Below, piece by piece: positions 36,712 to 45,618 of a stretch of 64,000 nucleotides of DNA. The notes under the pieces were generated by a model, which was given only the letters and a program-made list of their open reading frames with translations, was not told the DNA's origin and did not search any database. Source of the DNA: Rhizobium jaguaris (GTDB lineage: Bacteria; Pseudomonadota; Alphaproteobacteria; Rhizobiales; Rhizobiaceae); NCBI RefSeq assembly GCF_003627755.1, contig NZ_CP032694.1, positions 2,967,501 through 3,031,500 of the forward strand, read 5' to 3'. A program made the translations under genes and the position numbers. Position 1 is the first letter of the stretch, and each line of letters starts with the position of its first letter.

Positions 36712-37659
36712 TCAAGCGTGTTCAGGTGTCCAAAATCGATCCTCTCGGATGAGTGCGTTTGCGAGAATGACGAGCTTTCGCATGATGGCGGTAATGGCGG
36801 CCTTGGCGGCTTTTCCGCCGGCGGTGAGTTGCTGGTATTTGCTCTTGAGGGGTGGATTGAAGCGAATGGCGACGAGGGCCGGCATATAGAGGGCGCGGCG
36901 AAGCTGGGTCCTGCCGCCTTGAATGAAGCTTTTGCCTTTCCATTGGCCGGACTGTCGCACGACCGGCGCGAGACCGGCCAGGCTGGCGGCCTGTTTGTTG
37001 GCCAGTGTTCCAAGTTCCGGCATGTCGGCAATCAGCGCCAGGGCGCAGGTTGCCCCGATACCGGGAATGCTGGTGAGGATGTCGAGACGGCGCTGCAATT
37101 GCGGCTCGGCGGCAATCAATCGACGGCTTTCGGCATCGACAGCCTCGATTTGGGCGTCGACCTGCCGCAGCCGTTGCTCGGCCTGGCGCTGCAGCAGGGG
37201 GATGGTCACATTCTTCTGCCGATGCAGGAGAGCGTTCCGGTCCTTAACGAGCGCGCGGCGAGCGGCGAGCAGTTCGGCGAGAAGATCAAGCACTTGGCTG
37301 CGCATTGGCCGGATGTCCGGGGCCATCAATGTGCCGAACCGGGCCATGACGCGCGCGTCGATGCGGTCCGTCTTGGCCAGCCGGCCACAGGCTTTGGCGA
37401 AGGCGCGTAGGCGCTGCGGGTTCACCTTGACGCCGGGCAGGTCCGCCGTTGCCAGCATGCGTTCGAGGCGCCGATGGTAGGCGCCGGTCGCCTCGAAGAC
37501 AATGCGCTCGGGCGCGTAAGGCAACAGCCAGCGGATCAATGCCCGCAGCCCTTTGGCGTCGTTGGGGAACTGCTTGTCGATGCCGTCCGGCAGGAGATGG
37601 ACATCGAGGCGATCTTTCGAGATGTCGATACCGAGGGTTCGTGCTATCGTATGAGCCAT
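36712..37659 (-). CDS. IS110-family transposase
   Basis: The 315-residue recombinase starts with the RuvC-like DEDD domain (LGIDISKDRLDVHLLP, FEATGAYHRRLERML, KTDRIDARVMARFG) and ends with the Tnp_20 domain (LTSIPGIGATCALALIADMPELG, then AASLAGLAPVVRQSGQWKG with the probable catalytic Ser in AASLAGL). Both parts appear intact, so the element may be active. It acts on DNA guided by a bridge RNA in studied family members. Confidence 0.92.
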   Translation of the reverse strand: MAHTIARTLGIDISKDRLDVHLLPDGIDKQFPNDAKGLRALIRWLLPYAPERIVFEATGAYHRRLERMLATADLPGVKVNPQRLRAFAKACGRLAKTDRIDARVMARFGTLMAPDIRPMRSQVLDLLAELLAARRALVKDRNALLHRQKNVTIPLLQRQAEQRLRQVDAQIEAVDAESRRLIAAEPQLQRRLDILTSIPGIGATCALALIADMPELGTLANKQAASLAGLAPVVRQSGQWKGKSFIQGGRTQLRRALYMPALVAIRFNPPLKSKYQQLTAGGKAAKAAITAIMRKLVILANALIREDRFWTPEHA

Positions 37660-37867
37660 CTTTTCCGTGTCCCATGCTTGTCATGCGGGCCGTCAAAGCC
37701 CGGCTATCCGTTCAGGCCTCATGGAAAAGAAAGGGGCGATCCTACTGCGCAACGGTTCTGTCAAACCAGCGGTTTCTCGATCCCACCCCTCCCGCCGTCT
37801 GTGGGTGTTCAGGCCCACAGGCGGCAATCCATTGTCGCCTCAAAACAAGACAAAGTCATAAGACAAG
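37660..37867 (-). ncRNA. Candidate bridge RNA region of the IS110 element
   Basis: This 208-bp non-coding end lies upstream of the transposase, the place where IS110-group elements encode the bridge RNA. It holds hairpin-forming sequence: a near-perfect 12-bp inverted repeat (37794-37805 with 37814-37825, one mismatch) and a second, GGGC-CGTCAAA-GCCC, near 37687. No family model was run, so this is a positional inference. Confidence 0.4.
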
Positions 37868-37945
37868 CGGTTTTCCGTCCGGAATGCCTAAAAACAAAGG
37901 GATAGAGCGGGAAAGCGATTCCGTGAAACGCTGAACCGCGCTCGG

Positions 37946-38206
37946 TCATTTCTTTTCGTCTGTCGGCTCGTCATCTTCTGCTTCGTCGCTCACCGCAGCG
38001 CTTTCAGCCTCAGCCTTGGGCGGCTGCGGATTGAAGCTCAGAAGCAGCATCCAGGCCGCGTAGGCGCCAAGACCGCCCGCAAGGACAGCCCAGAAGGGTT
38101 GCGGCCCCAGGGCCTCAACAACGGCCCAGCCGAAGCAGACGGCTACGATCAGAACCCGCACCCAAAGCGGCTTATAGACGGGATGGTTGGGGTCGATCAG
38201 TTGCAT
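37946..38206 (-). CDS. Small membrane protein, function unknown
   Basis: The 86-residue protein has two hydrophobic helices (VRVLIVAVCFGWAVVEALG and FWAVLAGGLGAYAAWMLLLSF) and an acidic, Lys/Glu-rich C-terminal tail. It lies alone between the IS110 element and iolG. No function is recognised. The hydrophobic pattern and conserved lead (MQLIDPNHPVYKPLW) favour a real gene. Confidence 0.7.
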   Translation of the reverse strand: MQLIDPNHPVYKPLWVRVLIVAVCFGWAVVEALGPQPFWAVLAGGLGAYAAWMLLLSFNPQPPKAEAESAAVSDEAEDDEPTDEKK

Positions 38207-38240
38207 GGGCCTCGTTCGCCTGTTGGAGAGATCTTGTCTT

Positions 38241-38286
38241 TAGCGCATGATCCCGAAAAGTGCGAAGGGGTTTTCGTACAAGATCA
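38241..38286. repeat. Intergenic palindromic repeat
   Basis: The sequence TAGCGCATGATCCCGAAAAG-TGCGAAG-GGGTTTTCG forms arms CGAAAA / TTTTCG inside TGATC / GATCA. The GAAAAGTGCGAAG core is the same as at the IS110 junction. It lies upstream of iolG. Confidence 0.6.
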
Positions 38287-38452
38287 AGCCGGTCAATCTA
38301 GCGCAGGACGGCGATTTGAGGATAAGCCAATTTCGCAACATGAATTTCGGAATTGTGAAACGCTGGCAGCTTGACGCCGCCATCGGAAAATGGAATGAAA
38401 ATTCCATATGGATTATTATTCGGTTCATTTGTTCCGAATTAGGGAGGTAGAG

Positions 38453-39445
38453 ATGACTGTCAGATTTGGTTTGCTTGGCGCCGGGCGCATTGGCAAGGTG
38501 CATGCAAAGGCCGTGAGTGGCGATGCCAACGCCAAGCTCGTCGCAGTGGCGGATGCGTTTCCGGCCGCCGCGGAAGCGATTTCCTCGGCTTACGGCTGCG
38601 AAGTCCGCACCATCGAAGCCATCGAAGCCGCCAAGGACATCGACGCAGTGGTGATCTGCACGCCGACCGACACGCATGCCGATCTTATCGAGCGCTTTGC
38701 CCGCGCCGGCAAGGCGGTCTTCTGCGAAAAGCCAATCGATCTCGATGTCGCCCGCGTCAAGGCCTGCATCAAGGTGGTCGAAGAGGTGAAGGGCAAGCTG
38801 ATGGTCGGCTTCAACCGCCGCTTCGATCCGCATTTCATGGCGGTCAAGAAAGCCATCGACGACGGCCGCATCGGTACGGTCGAGATGGTGACGATCACCT
38901 CGCGCGATCCCGGCGCCCCGCCGGTCGACTATATCAAGCGCTCGGGCGGTATTTTCCGCGACATGACCATCCATGATTTCGACATGGCCCGTTTCCTGCT
39001 CGGCGAAGAGCCGGTCGCAGTCACCGCCACCGCCGCAGTCCTCGTCGACAAAGCGATCGGCGATGCGGGAGACTATGACAGCGTCTCGGTCATCCTGCAG
39101 ACCGCATCCGGCAAGCAGGCGATCATCTCCAATTCCCGCCGAGCCACCTATGGCTACGACCAGCGCATCGAAATTCACGGCTCGAAGGGCATGGTCGCGG
39201 CCGAAAACCAGCGTCCCTTCTCCATCGAAGTCGCCAACGGCGACGGCTACACCCGCCCGCCCCTGCACGACTTCTTCATGACCCGCTACACCGAGGCCTA
39301 CGCCAACGAGATCGCGAGCTTCATCGCCGCCGTCGAAAAGGGCGCTGCGATCACGCCATCCGGCGCTGACGGCCTCGCCGCGCTCAAACTTGCGGACGCG
39401 GCGGTTCAATCCGTCAAGGAAGGCCGACTGGTCAAGCTCAGCTAA
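38453..39445 (+). CDS. iolG: Inositol 2-dehydrogenase
   Basis: The 330-residue GFO/IDH/MocA protein has the NAD motif FGLLGAGRIGKVHAKAV, CEKPIDLDVARV (catalytic Lys in the EKP), and the substrate loop GGIFRDMTIHDFDMARFLLGEEP (His/Asp of the active site). The length and GGGAGG at 38442 support the start. It oxidises myo-inositol to scyllo-inosose. No other iol gene is beside it, as often in rhizobia where the pathway is scattered. Confidence 0.88.
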   Translation: MTVRFGLLGAGRIGKVHAKAVSGDANAKLVAVADAFPAAAEAISSAYGCEVRTIEAIEAAKDIDAVVICTPTDTHADLIERFARAGKAVFCEKPIDLDVARVKACIKVVEEVKGKLMVGFNRRFDPHFMAVKKAIDDGRIGTVEMVTITSRDPGAPPVDYIKRSGGIFRDMTIHDFDMARFLLGEEPVAVTATAAVLVDKAIGDAGDYDSVSVILQTASGKQAIISNSRRATYGYDQRIEIHGSKGMVAAENQRPFSIEVANGDGYTRPPLHDFFMTRYTEAYANEIASFIAAVEKGAAITPSGADGLAALKLADAAVQSVKEGRLVKLS

Positions 39446-39612
39446 GCAGTTGGCCGATCCCACCAAGGGATATGGTTTCGTCCAATGAGTCCGTCGCGAA
39501 TGACTTCGCGGCGGACTTTTTCTTTGGCCGCTCCGCAAGCGTTCGAGAGTCTGCCGTCGGCAACCAGAGAATCATCAGTCGCAAGCTGTTGCGGAAAGCT
39601 CTTGCGAATCAC

Positions 39613-39628
39613 ATAAGTACGTGCTTAT
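39613..39628. promoter_or_regulatory. ArsR-type operator before the ArsR/SRPBCC pair
   Basis: ATAAGTAC-GTGCTTAT is a 16-bp inverted repeat with one mismatched pair, lying just upstream of the ArsR start at 39637. It is in the place expected for autoregulation by the ArsR protein. Confidence 0.5.
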
Positions 39629-39636
39629 CTGTCGCC

Positions 39637-39951
39637 ATGATAGAGAACGAGATATTCCGGGCTTTGGCGGACCCTACCCGCCGCGCCATCTTTGAAAAGC
39701 TGGCTGCGGGCAGCATGAACGCTAGCGGCCTGCGCGAAGGCATGGAGATCAGCCAGCCAGCGATGTCCCAGCATCTTGCGGTCCTGCGGGGCGCCGGGCT
39801 GATCAGAGAAGAACGGCAGGGGCGTTTCGTGAATTACGAAGTCGATCCGGAGGGACTCGCCCTCATCGCCCAGTGGCTGGCGAAATACCGCGCCTACTGG
39901 CCTGCCCGGATCGAAGCTCTCAAGGTCTTGTTGAAGGATATGGACCAATGA
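39637..39951 (+). CDS. ArsR-family transcriptional regulator
   Basis: The 104-residue winged-helix protein starts MIENEIFRALADPTRRAIFEKLAAGSMNASGLREGMEISQPAMSQHLAVLRGAGLIREERQGRFVNYEVDP, the SdpR-like ArsR class that lacks metal-binding CxC motifs. I place the start at 39637 because the longer frame from 39472 gives a non-conserved leader. Its stop overlaps the SRPBCC gene start (ATGA), a common pair. It likely regulates its own operon through the palindrome at 39613. Confidence 0.86.
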   Translation: MIENEIFRALADPTRRAIFEKLAAGSMNASGLREGMEISQPAMSQHLAVLRGAGLIREERQGRFVNYEVDPEGLALIAQWLAKYRAYWPARIEALKVLLKDMDQ

Positions 39952-40307
39952 ACGACCTGAAGACCCCCACGCGTGAAAACGGTATCGAACTTGAATACGA
40001 CCTCAACGAGCCGCCGCAAAAGGTCTGGCGCGCGGTCAGCACCCCTGAACTCCGGGAAAACTGGCTGCCGAAGGAAGCTTTGGCCAATCCCGACGCGATA
40101 TCGGTCAAACCGGGCGAAGAGGTCCGCTACAGGCTGCGCGATGACGAGCCACCATTCCTCGAAAGCACCGTGACGTTCAGGATAGCCCCGAACGCAAGCG
40201 GCGGTACGAGCCTGAGGATCATCCACGAGCTTGATGATGTGAGGCTTCGAAGGACTGCAAAAGCTGCGGCGAACAACAACGGCGTCTCCGTCATGCGCGC
40301 CGCCTAA
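39948..40307 (+). CDS. SRPBCC / AHSA1-like protein
   Basis: The 119-residue protein has the lead of AHSA1-like SRPBCC proteins: IELEYDLNEPPQKVWRAVSTPELRENWL, then a beta-barrel pattern with STVTFRIAPNASGGTSLRIIHEL. It is translationally coupled to the ArsR gene. Ligand or activity is unknown. It is somewhat shorter than typical members (~140-160 residues). Confidence 0.75.
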   Translation: MNDLKTPTRENGIELEYDLNEPPQKVWRAVSTPELRENWLPKEALANPDAISVKPGEEVRYRLRDDEPPFLESTVTFRIAPNASGGTSLRIIHELDDVRLRRTAKAAANNNGVSVMRAA

Positions 40308-40351
40308 CACGCCAAATCCGCCAACAATTTCAGTGATATTGGAGGTCGCCG

Positions 40352-40975
40352 ATGCGCGAAGCGATGCAACTCGTGCCTATGGTCGTAGAACAATCCAGCA
40401 GAGGAGAGCGGTCTTTCGACATCTATTCCCGTCTGCTGCGCGAGAGGATCATCTTCCTGAATGGTGAGGTGAACGATGACGTCTCGGCCCTGGTCTGCGC
40501 GCAACTGCTGTTTCTCGAGGCTGAAAATCCGAAGACGCCGATCAGCCTCTACATTAATTCGCCGGGTGGCGTCGTGACCAGCGGCTTCGCCATGTACGAC
40601 ACCATGCGTTACATCCGCGCGCCAGTGCACACGCTCTGCATGGGGACTGCCCGTTCGATGGGATCGTTCCTGCTGATGGCGGGCGAACCGGGCCAGCGCG
40701 TCGCCTTGCCCAACGCCAGCATCCATATCCATCAGCCTTTGGGCGGCTTCCAGGGCCAGGCCTCCGACATGCTCATCCACGCCGAGGAAATCAAGCGCAC
40801 CAAGCACCGCGTGACGCGGCTTTATGCAGAGCATTGTGGCCGTTCCTATGACGAATTCGAACGCGCTATGGATCGAGACCACTTCATGACGGCGGAAGAA
40901 GCCCTGGAATGGGGATTGATCGATCGTATTCTGCACGTCCGCGAAGAAGATCGGCACATGGGCTTGGTGGATTGA
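40352..40975 (+). CDS. clpP: ATP-dependent Clp protease proteolytic subunit
   Basis: The 207-residue serine peptidase has the catalytic Ser in [17 protein letters not shown], the His in [18 protein letters not shown], and the Asp in [19 protein letters not shown]. It assembles into the ClpP barrel with ClpA/ClpX-type unfoldases. No clpX or tig is adjacent, so this is one of the accessory ClpP copies common in Rhizobiaceae and not the main tig-clpP-clpX locus. It is monocistronic, with a terminator-like hairpin at 41027. Confidence 0.9.
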   Translation: MREAMQLVPMVVEQSSRGERSFDIYSRLLRERIIFLNGEVNDDVSALVCAQLLFLEAENPKTPISLYINSPGGVVTSGFAMYDTMRYIRAPVHTLCMGTARSMGSFLLMAGEPGQRVALPNASIHIHQPLGGFQGQASDMLIHAEEIKRTKHRVTRLYAEHCGRSYDEFERAMDRDHFMTAEEALEWGLIDRILHVREEDRHMGLVD

Positions 40976-41026
40976 TTTCTATAGCGGCGTTGCGGCGCTT
41001 TATGAATAAGATTGCGCATTCGGTTT

Positions 41027-41049
41027 GAAGGCCGGGTTGCCCGGCCTTC
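41027..41049. terminator. Shared hairpin between clpP and the FG-GAP gene
   Basis: A perfect 10-bp stem GAAGGCCGGG / CCCGGCCTTC with a TTG loop lies between convergent genes. T runs after it are short on both sides, so termination strength is uncertain. Confidence 0.65.
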
Positions 41050-41061
41050 TCTCCCGATTTT

Positions 41062-42813
41062 CTATTTCGTCACAGGTTGATTGCTCGTCTGTTGCCCGGC
41101 GGGTACCGGCGTCGCGGCAGCCGGCTGCGCTGTGGCCTGATCGGTTTTCTGAGGCGGCGGGAACCAGTATTTCGCCGAAGTGGTGCCGCGCTTGATCACC
41201 ACATGCTGGTTGGCGAAGATGCGGTAAGGCTGACTCCACTCCCCGTCCGGCCACTGCACCCGCACCACGGCGCGTTCATTGGTCCCGAGGCCGAAATGGG
41301 TGAAGCCGACATGGCCCGACGCGTGACCGCCGCCGACCTGCACACGCTGCACCTGCGTCTGCGTGCCGGCCCTGACATTGATGGTCGCGCCGATGCCCAT
41401 ATGGTTGATCGGGCCATTGTCCAATTCGATTTCGGTCCAATTGCCGAGCGGACGATAGCCCCAATCGGTCTTTGCACCGAGATTGCGAAACAGGAAGGCG
41501 CGCTGGCTGCGGTTGACGACGAGGATGTCGAGCATGCCGTCATTGTTGAAGTCCTCGACCACGGCGCCGCGCCCCTTGCCGGGAAGTGCAATGCCGGCCT
41601 CGTCCCCCTTCTCGGTGAACTTTCCGTCGAAACCGCCAAGCAGCAGGTTGTCGGGATCACTGCTGGCGAAATCCGGCATGGCCTCGACATTGCCCTTGGT
41701 CATGAAGAGATCCATGTTCGTGTCGTTGTTAATGTCGGCGAACTGCGCGTGCCAGCCCGTCGAGGGACGGTGATCGTTGCCCGTATAAGGACGATAGGCA
41801 GCGACACCCTTTTCATAAGCCGTGTCGCGATAGGTCGGACTGTTTTCGTCAGCCGCCTCGTCATTGAGTTCCTGCAGCTTGTTGTCACCCATGGAGGTGA
41901 TGAAATATTCCGGCCGGCCGTTGGCCTTGGGGTCGGCTTCGGCGATCCCCATGCCCCAAATCTTCAGCGATGCCCAGCCGTCGCTCGCCGTATATTGCCG
42001 CGGCGGCCTGCCGGGAGAGATATCCCAGAGCTGCTCCTGTCCACCGCGATAATATTGCCGGTCGTTGGCAACCCGCAACGAATCCTGGCCCGAATGGTTC
42101 CAGTCGGTGAAGAGCATCGACAGCGTACAATAGCTTGGCTTCAGCGGCAGCGGATTGGAATAATCCGGCTTGTCGTTGCCTACGGGACGATCGAAGACAT
42201 TGTCGCTGCAGGTGCCGAAGGGCGTGCCTGGCGCATAGCGATCGACGTAGTTGCCGAAAGCAAGCGTCGGATATTTGTTGCCGGCTTCCCAGGTGGCCGC
42301 AAAGGCGACCGTCCAGTCCTTGCCGCCGTCGAAGGCAAAGGTGCGATTGGCCTTTTCGAAAGTGCAGTTCGGTCCGCCCTTCAGGATGATATTCTCGCCG
42401 AGCCGCAACAGGACGACGTCCGTGTAACCGTCATTGTCGATATCGATCGGATAGACACCGAGGACGGACCGGAGATCCTTATCGGAGAGATTGATAGGCA
42501 CTTCCTTGAATTTCAGAGCGCCACCCGTCTCGCTTTCATTGACATAAAGCGCCAGCGGGCTGGTGCCGCCGGCCAGCATCAGGTCGGGCTTGCGGTCGCC
42601 GTTGCAGTCGAAGCTGGCGACCCCGCCACCGACGAAATATTCCCAGCCGCCGGTATATTGATGGTCGATGCCGGCGGCGACCGCTTCCTCCTGGAAATGC
42701 GGGACATCCATCAGGAAAGGTGCCGGCGCGGGCGTGTCCTCGGCGAAACTGCCGGGCGCGAACGAGAAGGAAATCAAGCCGGCGACGGCAAGGAGGGCTG
42801 CTATCTTCTTCAT
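41062..42813 (-). CDS. CRTAC1-family secreted FG-GAP/UnbV protein
   Basis: The 583-residue protein has a signal peptide (MKKIAALLAVAGLISFSFAPGSFA), several FG-GAP/VCBS-type calcium-binding repeats (DCNGDRKPDLMLAG, DIDNDGYTDVVLL, DINNDTNMDLFMTKG, DFNNDGMLDILVVN) and a C-terminal UnbV/ASPIC domain (GIGATINVRAGTQTQVQRVQVGGGHASGH). It is expected to be periplasmic or cell-surface. Its start overlaps the di-heme gene stop by four bases. The pair is probably co-expressed; the role is unknown. Confidence 0.87.
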   Translation of the reverse strand: MKKIAALLAVAGLISFSFAPGSFAEDTPAPAPFLMDVPHFQEEAVAAGIDHQYTGGWEYFVGGGVASFDCNGDRKPDLMLAGGTSPLALYVNESETGGALKFKEVPINLSDKDLRSVLGVYPIDIDNDGYTDVVLLRLGENIILKGGPNCTFEKANRTFAFDGGKDWTVAFAATWEAGNKYPTLAFGNYVDRYAPGTPFGTCSDNVFDRPVGNDKPDYSNPLPLKPSYCTLSMLFTDWNHSGQDSLRVANDRQYYRGGQEQLWDISPGRPPRQYTASDGWASLKIWGMGIAEADPKANGRPEYFITSMGDNKLQELNDEAADENSPTYRDTAYEKGVAAYRPYTGNDHRPSTGWHAQFADINNDTNMDLFMTKGNVEAMPDFASSDPDNLLLGGFDGKFTEKGDEAGIALPGKGRGAVVEDFNNDGMLDILVVNRSQRAFLFRNLGAKTDWGYRPLGNWTEIELDNGPINHMGIGATINVRAGTQTQVQRVQVGGGHASGHVGFTHFGLGTNERAVVRVQWPDGEWSQPYRIFANQHVVIKRGTTSAKYWFPPPQKTDQATAQPAAATPVPAGQQTSNQPVTK

Positions 42814-44234
42814 TGGTTCACCCCTGCCTGCTCGATGACCAGCGTCTTGAGGAAAGCGATGATACGGGCGCGATCGTCTTCGGACGCGCCGACGTAGCTA
42901 TCGCGGGCGGTGCGGCCGTCGCCGCCATGGGCACGAATGACGCCGTCAAGGGTCGTAATGTCGTTGCGATGACCATAGGGAGGTGTCGAAGCCACGCCCC
43001 AAAGCTCCGCCGTCATGAAGATATTGCGATCGACGAAACGTTGCGCCAGAAGCTCGTTGCCGAGCTGGTCGACTGTGCTGTCGGTCATGGCGTGACGCTT
43101 GAGATCGCCGAATAGCGGCACCAGCACCTGCCCCTTGTCATTGCGCTTCAGCTTCTTCGTCCAGTCGAGCTGCGACAGGTCGTAGACAGCCGGGTCTTTT
43201 ACCTGGCTCGTGCTCAACGTACCGGACATGTCGTTCGGACCGGGATCGGAGAAGGAGAGACTATCGAGCGGCAGGCTTGTCCTGTGGCAGGCCGTGCAGC
43301 CCATCCCATCGAACAGCTTCTCGCCGGCGGCCGCCATGTCACGCCATTGGGCATTGTCCGGCACCTTCTGGTCGGGCGCAGGCAAGGTTGCTTGCCAGGC
43401 GACCATTGCCGAAACATCGCCGTCGCTGATCTCGTCGGCATGTCCGTCGCCATCGAAATCCGTGGTCCCCGTCCAGCGGCCACCGAAGCGCTCCACCGGC
43501 TCCATGCCGTGATGCTGGTTCAACGCATTGACGGTAAACTGCCGGAGCGAGGTCATCACGCCCTTTTGGCTGAACGGGCGAATGACAAGATCCATGTCGA
43601 CGCCATCGAGCTCCTGCATATCGACCAGGCCGTTGGGCTGCGCAGTCAACCAGCCGTACTTGACGCCCTTGGTCTCGAGCGCGACGCGCTGGGGCTGGCC
43701 GGTTTTTGCCGCAAGCGTAATCGCCTCGGCGCGCTGACGCTGCAGATCGACGGTCATCTCGCGCGCCAGAAGCTCGATCAGACCATCGCCGAATAGGCTG
43801 TTGGTGCCGCGCTCATTGGAAAATTGCGGATCGGTCGTGTCGAAATCCGCGCTCTCAAACCCTTCGGATACGAAGACATTGGTGGTGAAATCGCCCGCGC
43901 CACCCGGAAACGGCATGTTATGGCAGGAGGAACAGGCATTGGCATCGACACCCGCCGTTCGGCTGAATTCGTTCATGACCGGATGCTTGCGCTTGGTCGG
44001 CACGATCGCCTGCGTCGCGCCGGGGCGCCCTGCCCCATCCTCCACCGTGAAGCGCGCCGTGAACAATTGCTCCCCTATCTTGATCAGGTTCTTGAGCTGA
44101 TCGAGCGTCAGATGGCCGGAAACCTCCGTGCCGGCCTGTCCCAGCGCCGCCGTCTTCTCCTCCCAAGGCTGAGCCGCGATCGCGGGCAATCCCGCCGCGG
44201 CAAGACAGAGGCACGCGAGTGCCATTCGTTTCAT
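42810..44234 (-). CDS. Di-heme c-type cytochrome-like protein (DUF1111 di-heme oxidoreductase)
   Basis: The 474-residue exported protein has a signal peptide (MKRMALACLCLAAAGLPAIAA) and two haem c sites: CSSCH (C101-H105) and CTACH (C313-H317). The family is 'di-heme oxidoredictase', related in layout to MauG/peroxidases. A DFDGDGHADE loop near residue 259 resembles a calcium site. It lies 10 bp after the ROK regulator and overlaps the FG-GAP gene. It is expected in the periplasm; electron donor and substrate are unknown. Confidence 0.87.
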   Translation of the reverse strand: MKRMALACLCLAAAGLPAIAAQPWEEKTAALGQAGTEVSGHLTLDQLKNLIKIGEQLFTARFTVEDGAGRPGATQAIVPTKRKHPVMNEFSRTAGVDANACSSCHNMPFPGGAGDFTTNVFVSEGFESADFDTTDPQFSNERGTNSLFGDGLIELLAREMTVDLQRQRAEAITLAAKTGQPQRVALETKGVKYGWLTAQPNGLVDMQELDGVDMDLVIRPFSQKGVMTSLRQFTVNALNQHHGMEPVERFGGRWTGTTDFDGDGHADEISDGDVSAMVAWQATLPAPDQKVPDNAQWRDMAAAGEKLFDGMGCTACHRTSLPLDSLSFSDPGPNDMSGTLSTSQVKDPAVYDLSQLDWTKKLKRNDKGQVLVPLFGDLKRHAMTDSTVDQLGNELLAQRFVDRNIFMTAELWGVASTPPYGHRNDITTLDGVIRAHGGDGRTARDSYVGASEDDRARIIAFLKTLVIEQAGVNQ

Positions 44235-44244
44235 AGTCCCCTCC

Positions 44245-45489
44245 TCAAACAGTCTGGCTATTCAACTCCGCAACGACACCCGAACTGACGATATCGTCAT
44301 CCATCATGGCCAGAGCGCGGTTGAGGTGCCCTTCGAACACCAGCGTCGGTTCGTCCGCCACCACCCGCAGCTCCGGCATGCCCTCCATGCGCACGACATG
44401 CGATTCCGCCAGCCCCTCGGAAATGCCCTCCACCAGCAGGTCGTAATAGCGCGTCCCCGGACCCGTGATCGCGATCGGCATGCTTTCGTGCAGGCTGAGC
44501 ACGCGCGAGAGGCCGTTGCCAAGTGCCAGCCCCGCCTGACGGAAGGCGTGGATGTTGCGGCGGCTGCCCTGCCGGGCGCTGGCCGCGATCTTGTCGAGTT
44601 CGGCGATCGGCACGAATTTAGCGGGGATCGTGTCGAGCGGCACGTCGAAGGCCGTGCGCAGGATGGCGTAGAAGCCGGCATAGGCCTCTATGCAGCCACG
44701 CGAGCCGCAGCGGCAGAGGCCGCCGCCCGGCAGATGCAGCATATGGCCGAAATTCGGCGCCGATATTTGGAGCCTTCCCTCATCGCCGCGGCGCACCACG
44801 CCCAGACCGATGCTGTGGCCGAGCGAGAGTGCCGCAAGCGCCCGGAAATCACGGCCCTTCTTGTTCTCCTCCTGGCGTCCGACGGCAGCAGCGACGAGCA
44901 GCGTCTCATTGCCGAGGATAACTTTTGCCGACCATTCGTCGCGTAACACCGCTGCAAAATCGATTTGCTCGCGCCCGAAGATCGGCGACCAGCGCAGCAC
45001 CGGCTCCGAACTCTCGACCAGGCCCTTGCTGCTGATGGAAATCATCAGGACCTTGTCGCGCGACAACCGCGAGCGCGCGACGATCCGGTTCAAGGCATCG
45101 CGCAGCCCCGTGACGAAAGAGCCGACACCCGAAACGTTCTGCTGCCTCTCCTCGGTGAAGCGGTCGATCAGCCGGCCGGCATAATCCACAAGCGAATATT
45201 GAACGGCATCGGATGAAATGATGACGACGATGAGATAGCCGCAATCGCGCCGCTGCGAGAAGAGCACGCGCGGGCGGCCGCGGCCACTTGCTGCCTGCTG
45301 CTCCGCCTTCTCGATGATCTGCGCCCGCTCCAGATCGGTGGTGATCACCGATATCGTCGCCGACGAAAGCTTGGTGAAATCAGAAAGTTCAGTATGGGCG
45401 AGCGGACCGTGGCGGCGTAGCGCCGTCAACACCAGAACACTGTTTTTCTGGCGGACCAATTCGGTGCTCGATTTGGCCAGCATCATCAA
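44245..45489 (-). CDS. ROK-family transcriptional regulator (XylR-like)
   Basis: The 414-residue protein has an N-terminal winged helix-turn-helix (NSVLVLTALRRHGPLAHTELSDFTKLSSATISVITTDLERAQIIEK) and a ROK sugar-kinase-like domain with the zinc site GGGLCRCGSRGCIEAYAG (Cys-x-Cys-x4-Cys). It is divergent from xylF, with a perfect palindrome in the gap, so it probably represses the xylose importer. On the other side, it is followed at 10 bp by the di-heme gene on the same strand, so it may be co-transcribed with the two periplasmic genes. Confidence 0.88.
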   Translation of the reverse strand: MMMLAKSSTELVRQKNSVLVLTALRRHGPLAHTELSDFTKLSSATISVITTDLERAQIIEKAEQQAASGRGRPRVLFSQRRDCGYLIVVIISSDAVQYSLVDYAGRLIDRFTEERQQNVSGVGSFVTGLRDALNRIVARSRLSRDKVLMISISSKGLVESSEPVLRWSPIFGREQIDFAAVLRDEWSAKVILGNETLLVAAAVGRQEENKKGRDFRALAALSLGHSIGLGVVRRGDEGRLQISAPNFGHMLHLPGGGLCRCGSRGCIEAYAGFYAILRTAFDVPLDTIPAKFVPIAELDKIAASARQGSRRNIHAFRQAGLALGNGLSRVLSLHESMPIAITGPGTRYYDLLVEGISEGLAESHVVRMEGMPELRVVADEPTLVFEGHLNRALAMMDDDIVSSGVVAELNSQTV

Positions 45490-45599
45490 GCCTCCCGCTC
45501 ATTCCATCCCTCCGTCCGCAACTCTAGTCCGCTCTTCTTAAACGGCCGATTAAACCTGGCAGTGCGGTGTTGACAGTTGAAAAAATCTCTGACACTAAA

Positions 45600-45618
45600 T
45601 TTCTCGACTGTCGAGAAA
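45600..45618. promoter_or_regulatory. ROK operator before xylF
   Basis: TTTCTCGAC-T-GTCGAGAAA is a perfect palindrome with a 1-bp centre, lying between the divergent ROK and xylF genes. TTGACA stands at 45570-45575, so the palindrome covers the expected -10/+1 zone. A ROK dimer bound here would block xylF transcription. Confidence 0.68.

Larger units (their letters stand above)
36700..37867 (-). mobile_element. IS110-family insertion sequence
   Basis: The boundaries are set by rejoining the palindromic repeat on each side: GGAAAAGTGCGAAG at the left and CGGTTTTCC at the right. This gives an element of about 1168 bp with one transposase gene. An AAG triplet at each junction may be the duplicated core. 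The family makes no terminal inverted repeats, consistent with what is seen. The long non-coding part is upstream of the transposase, as in the IS110 group and not the IS1111 group. Confidence 0.75.

Noticed and set aside
41077..42897. 606-codon plus-strand frame opposite the FG-GAP gene
   Set aside because: No signal peptide or domain; the minus-strand gene has clear repeats.
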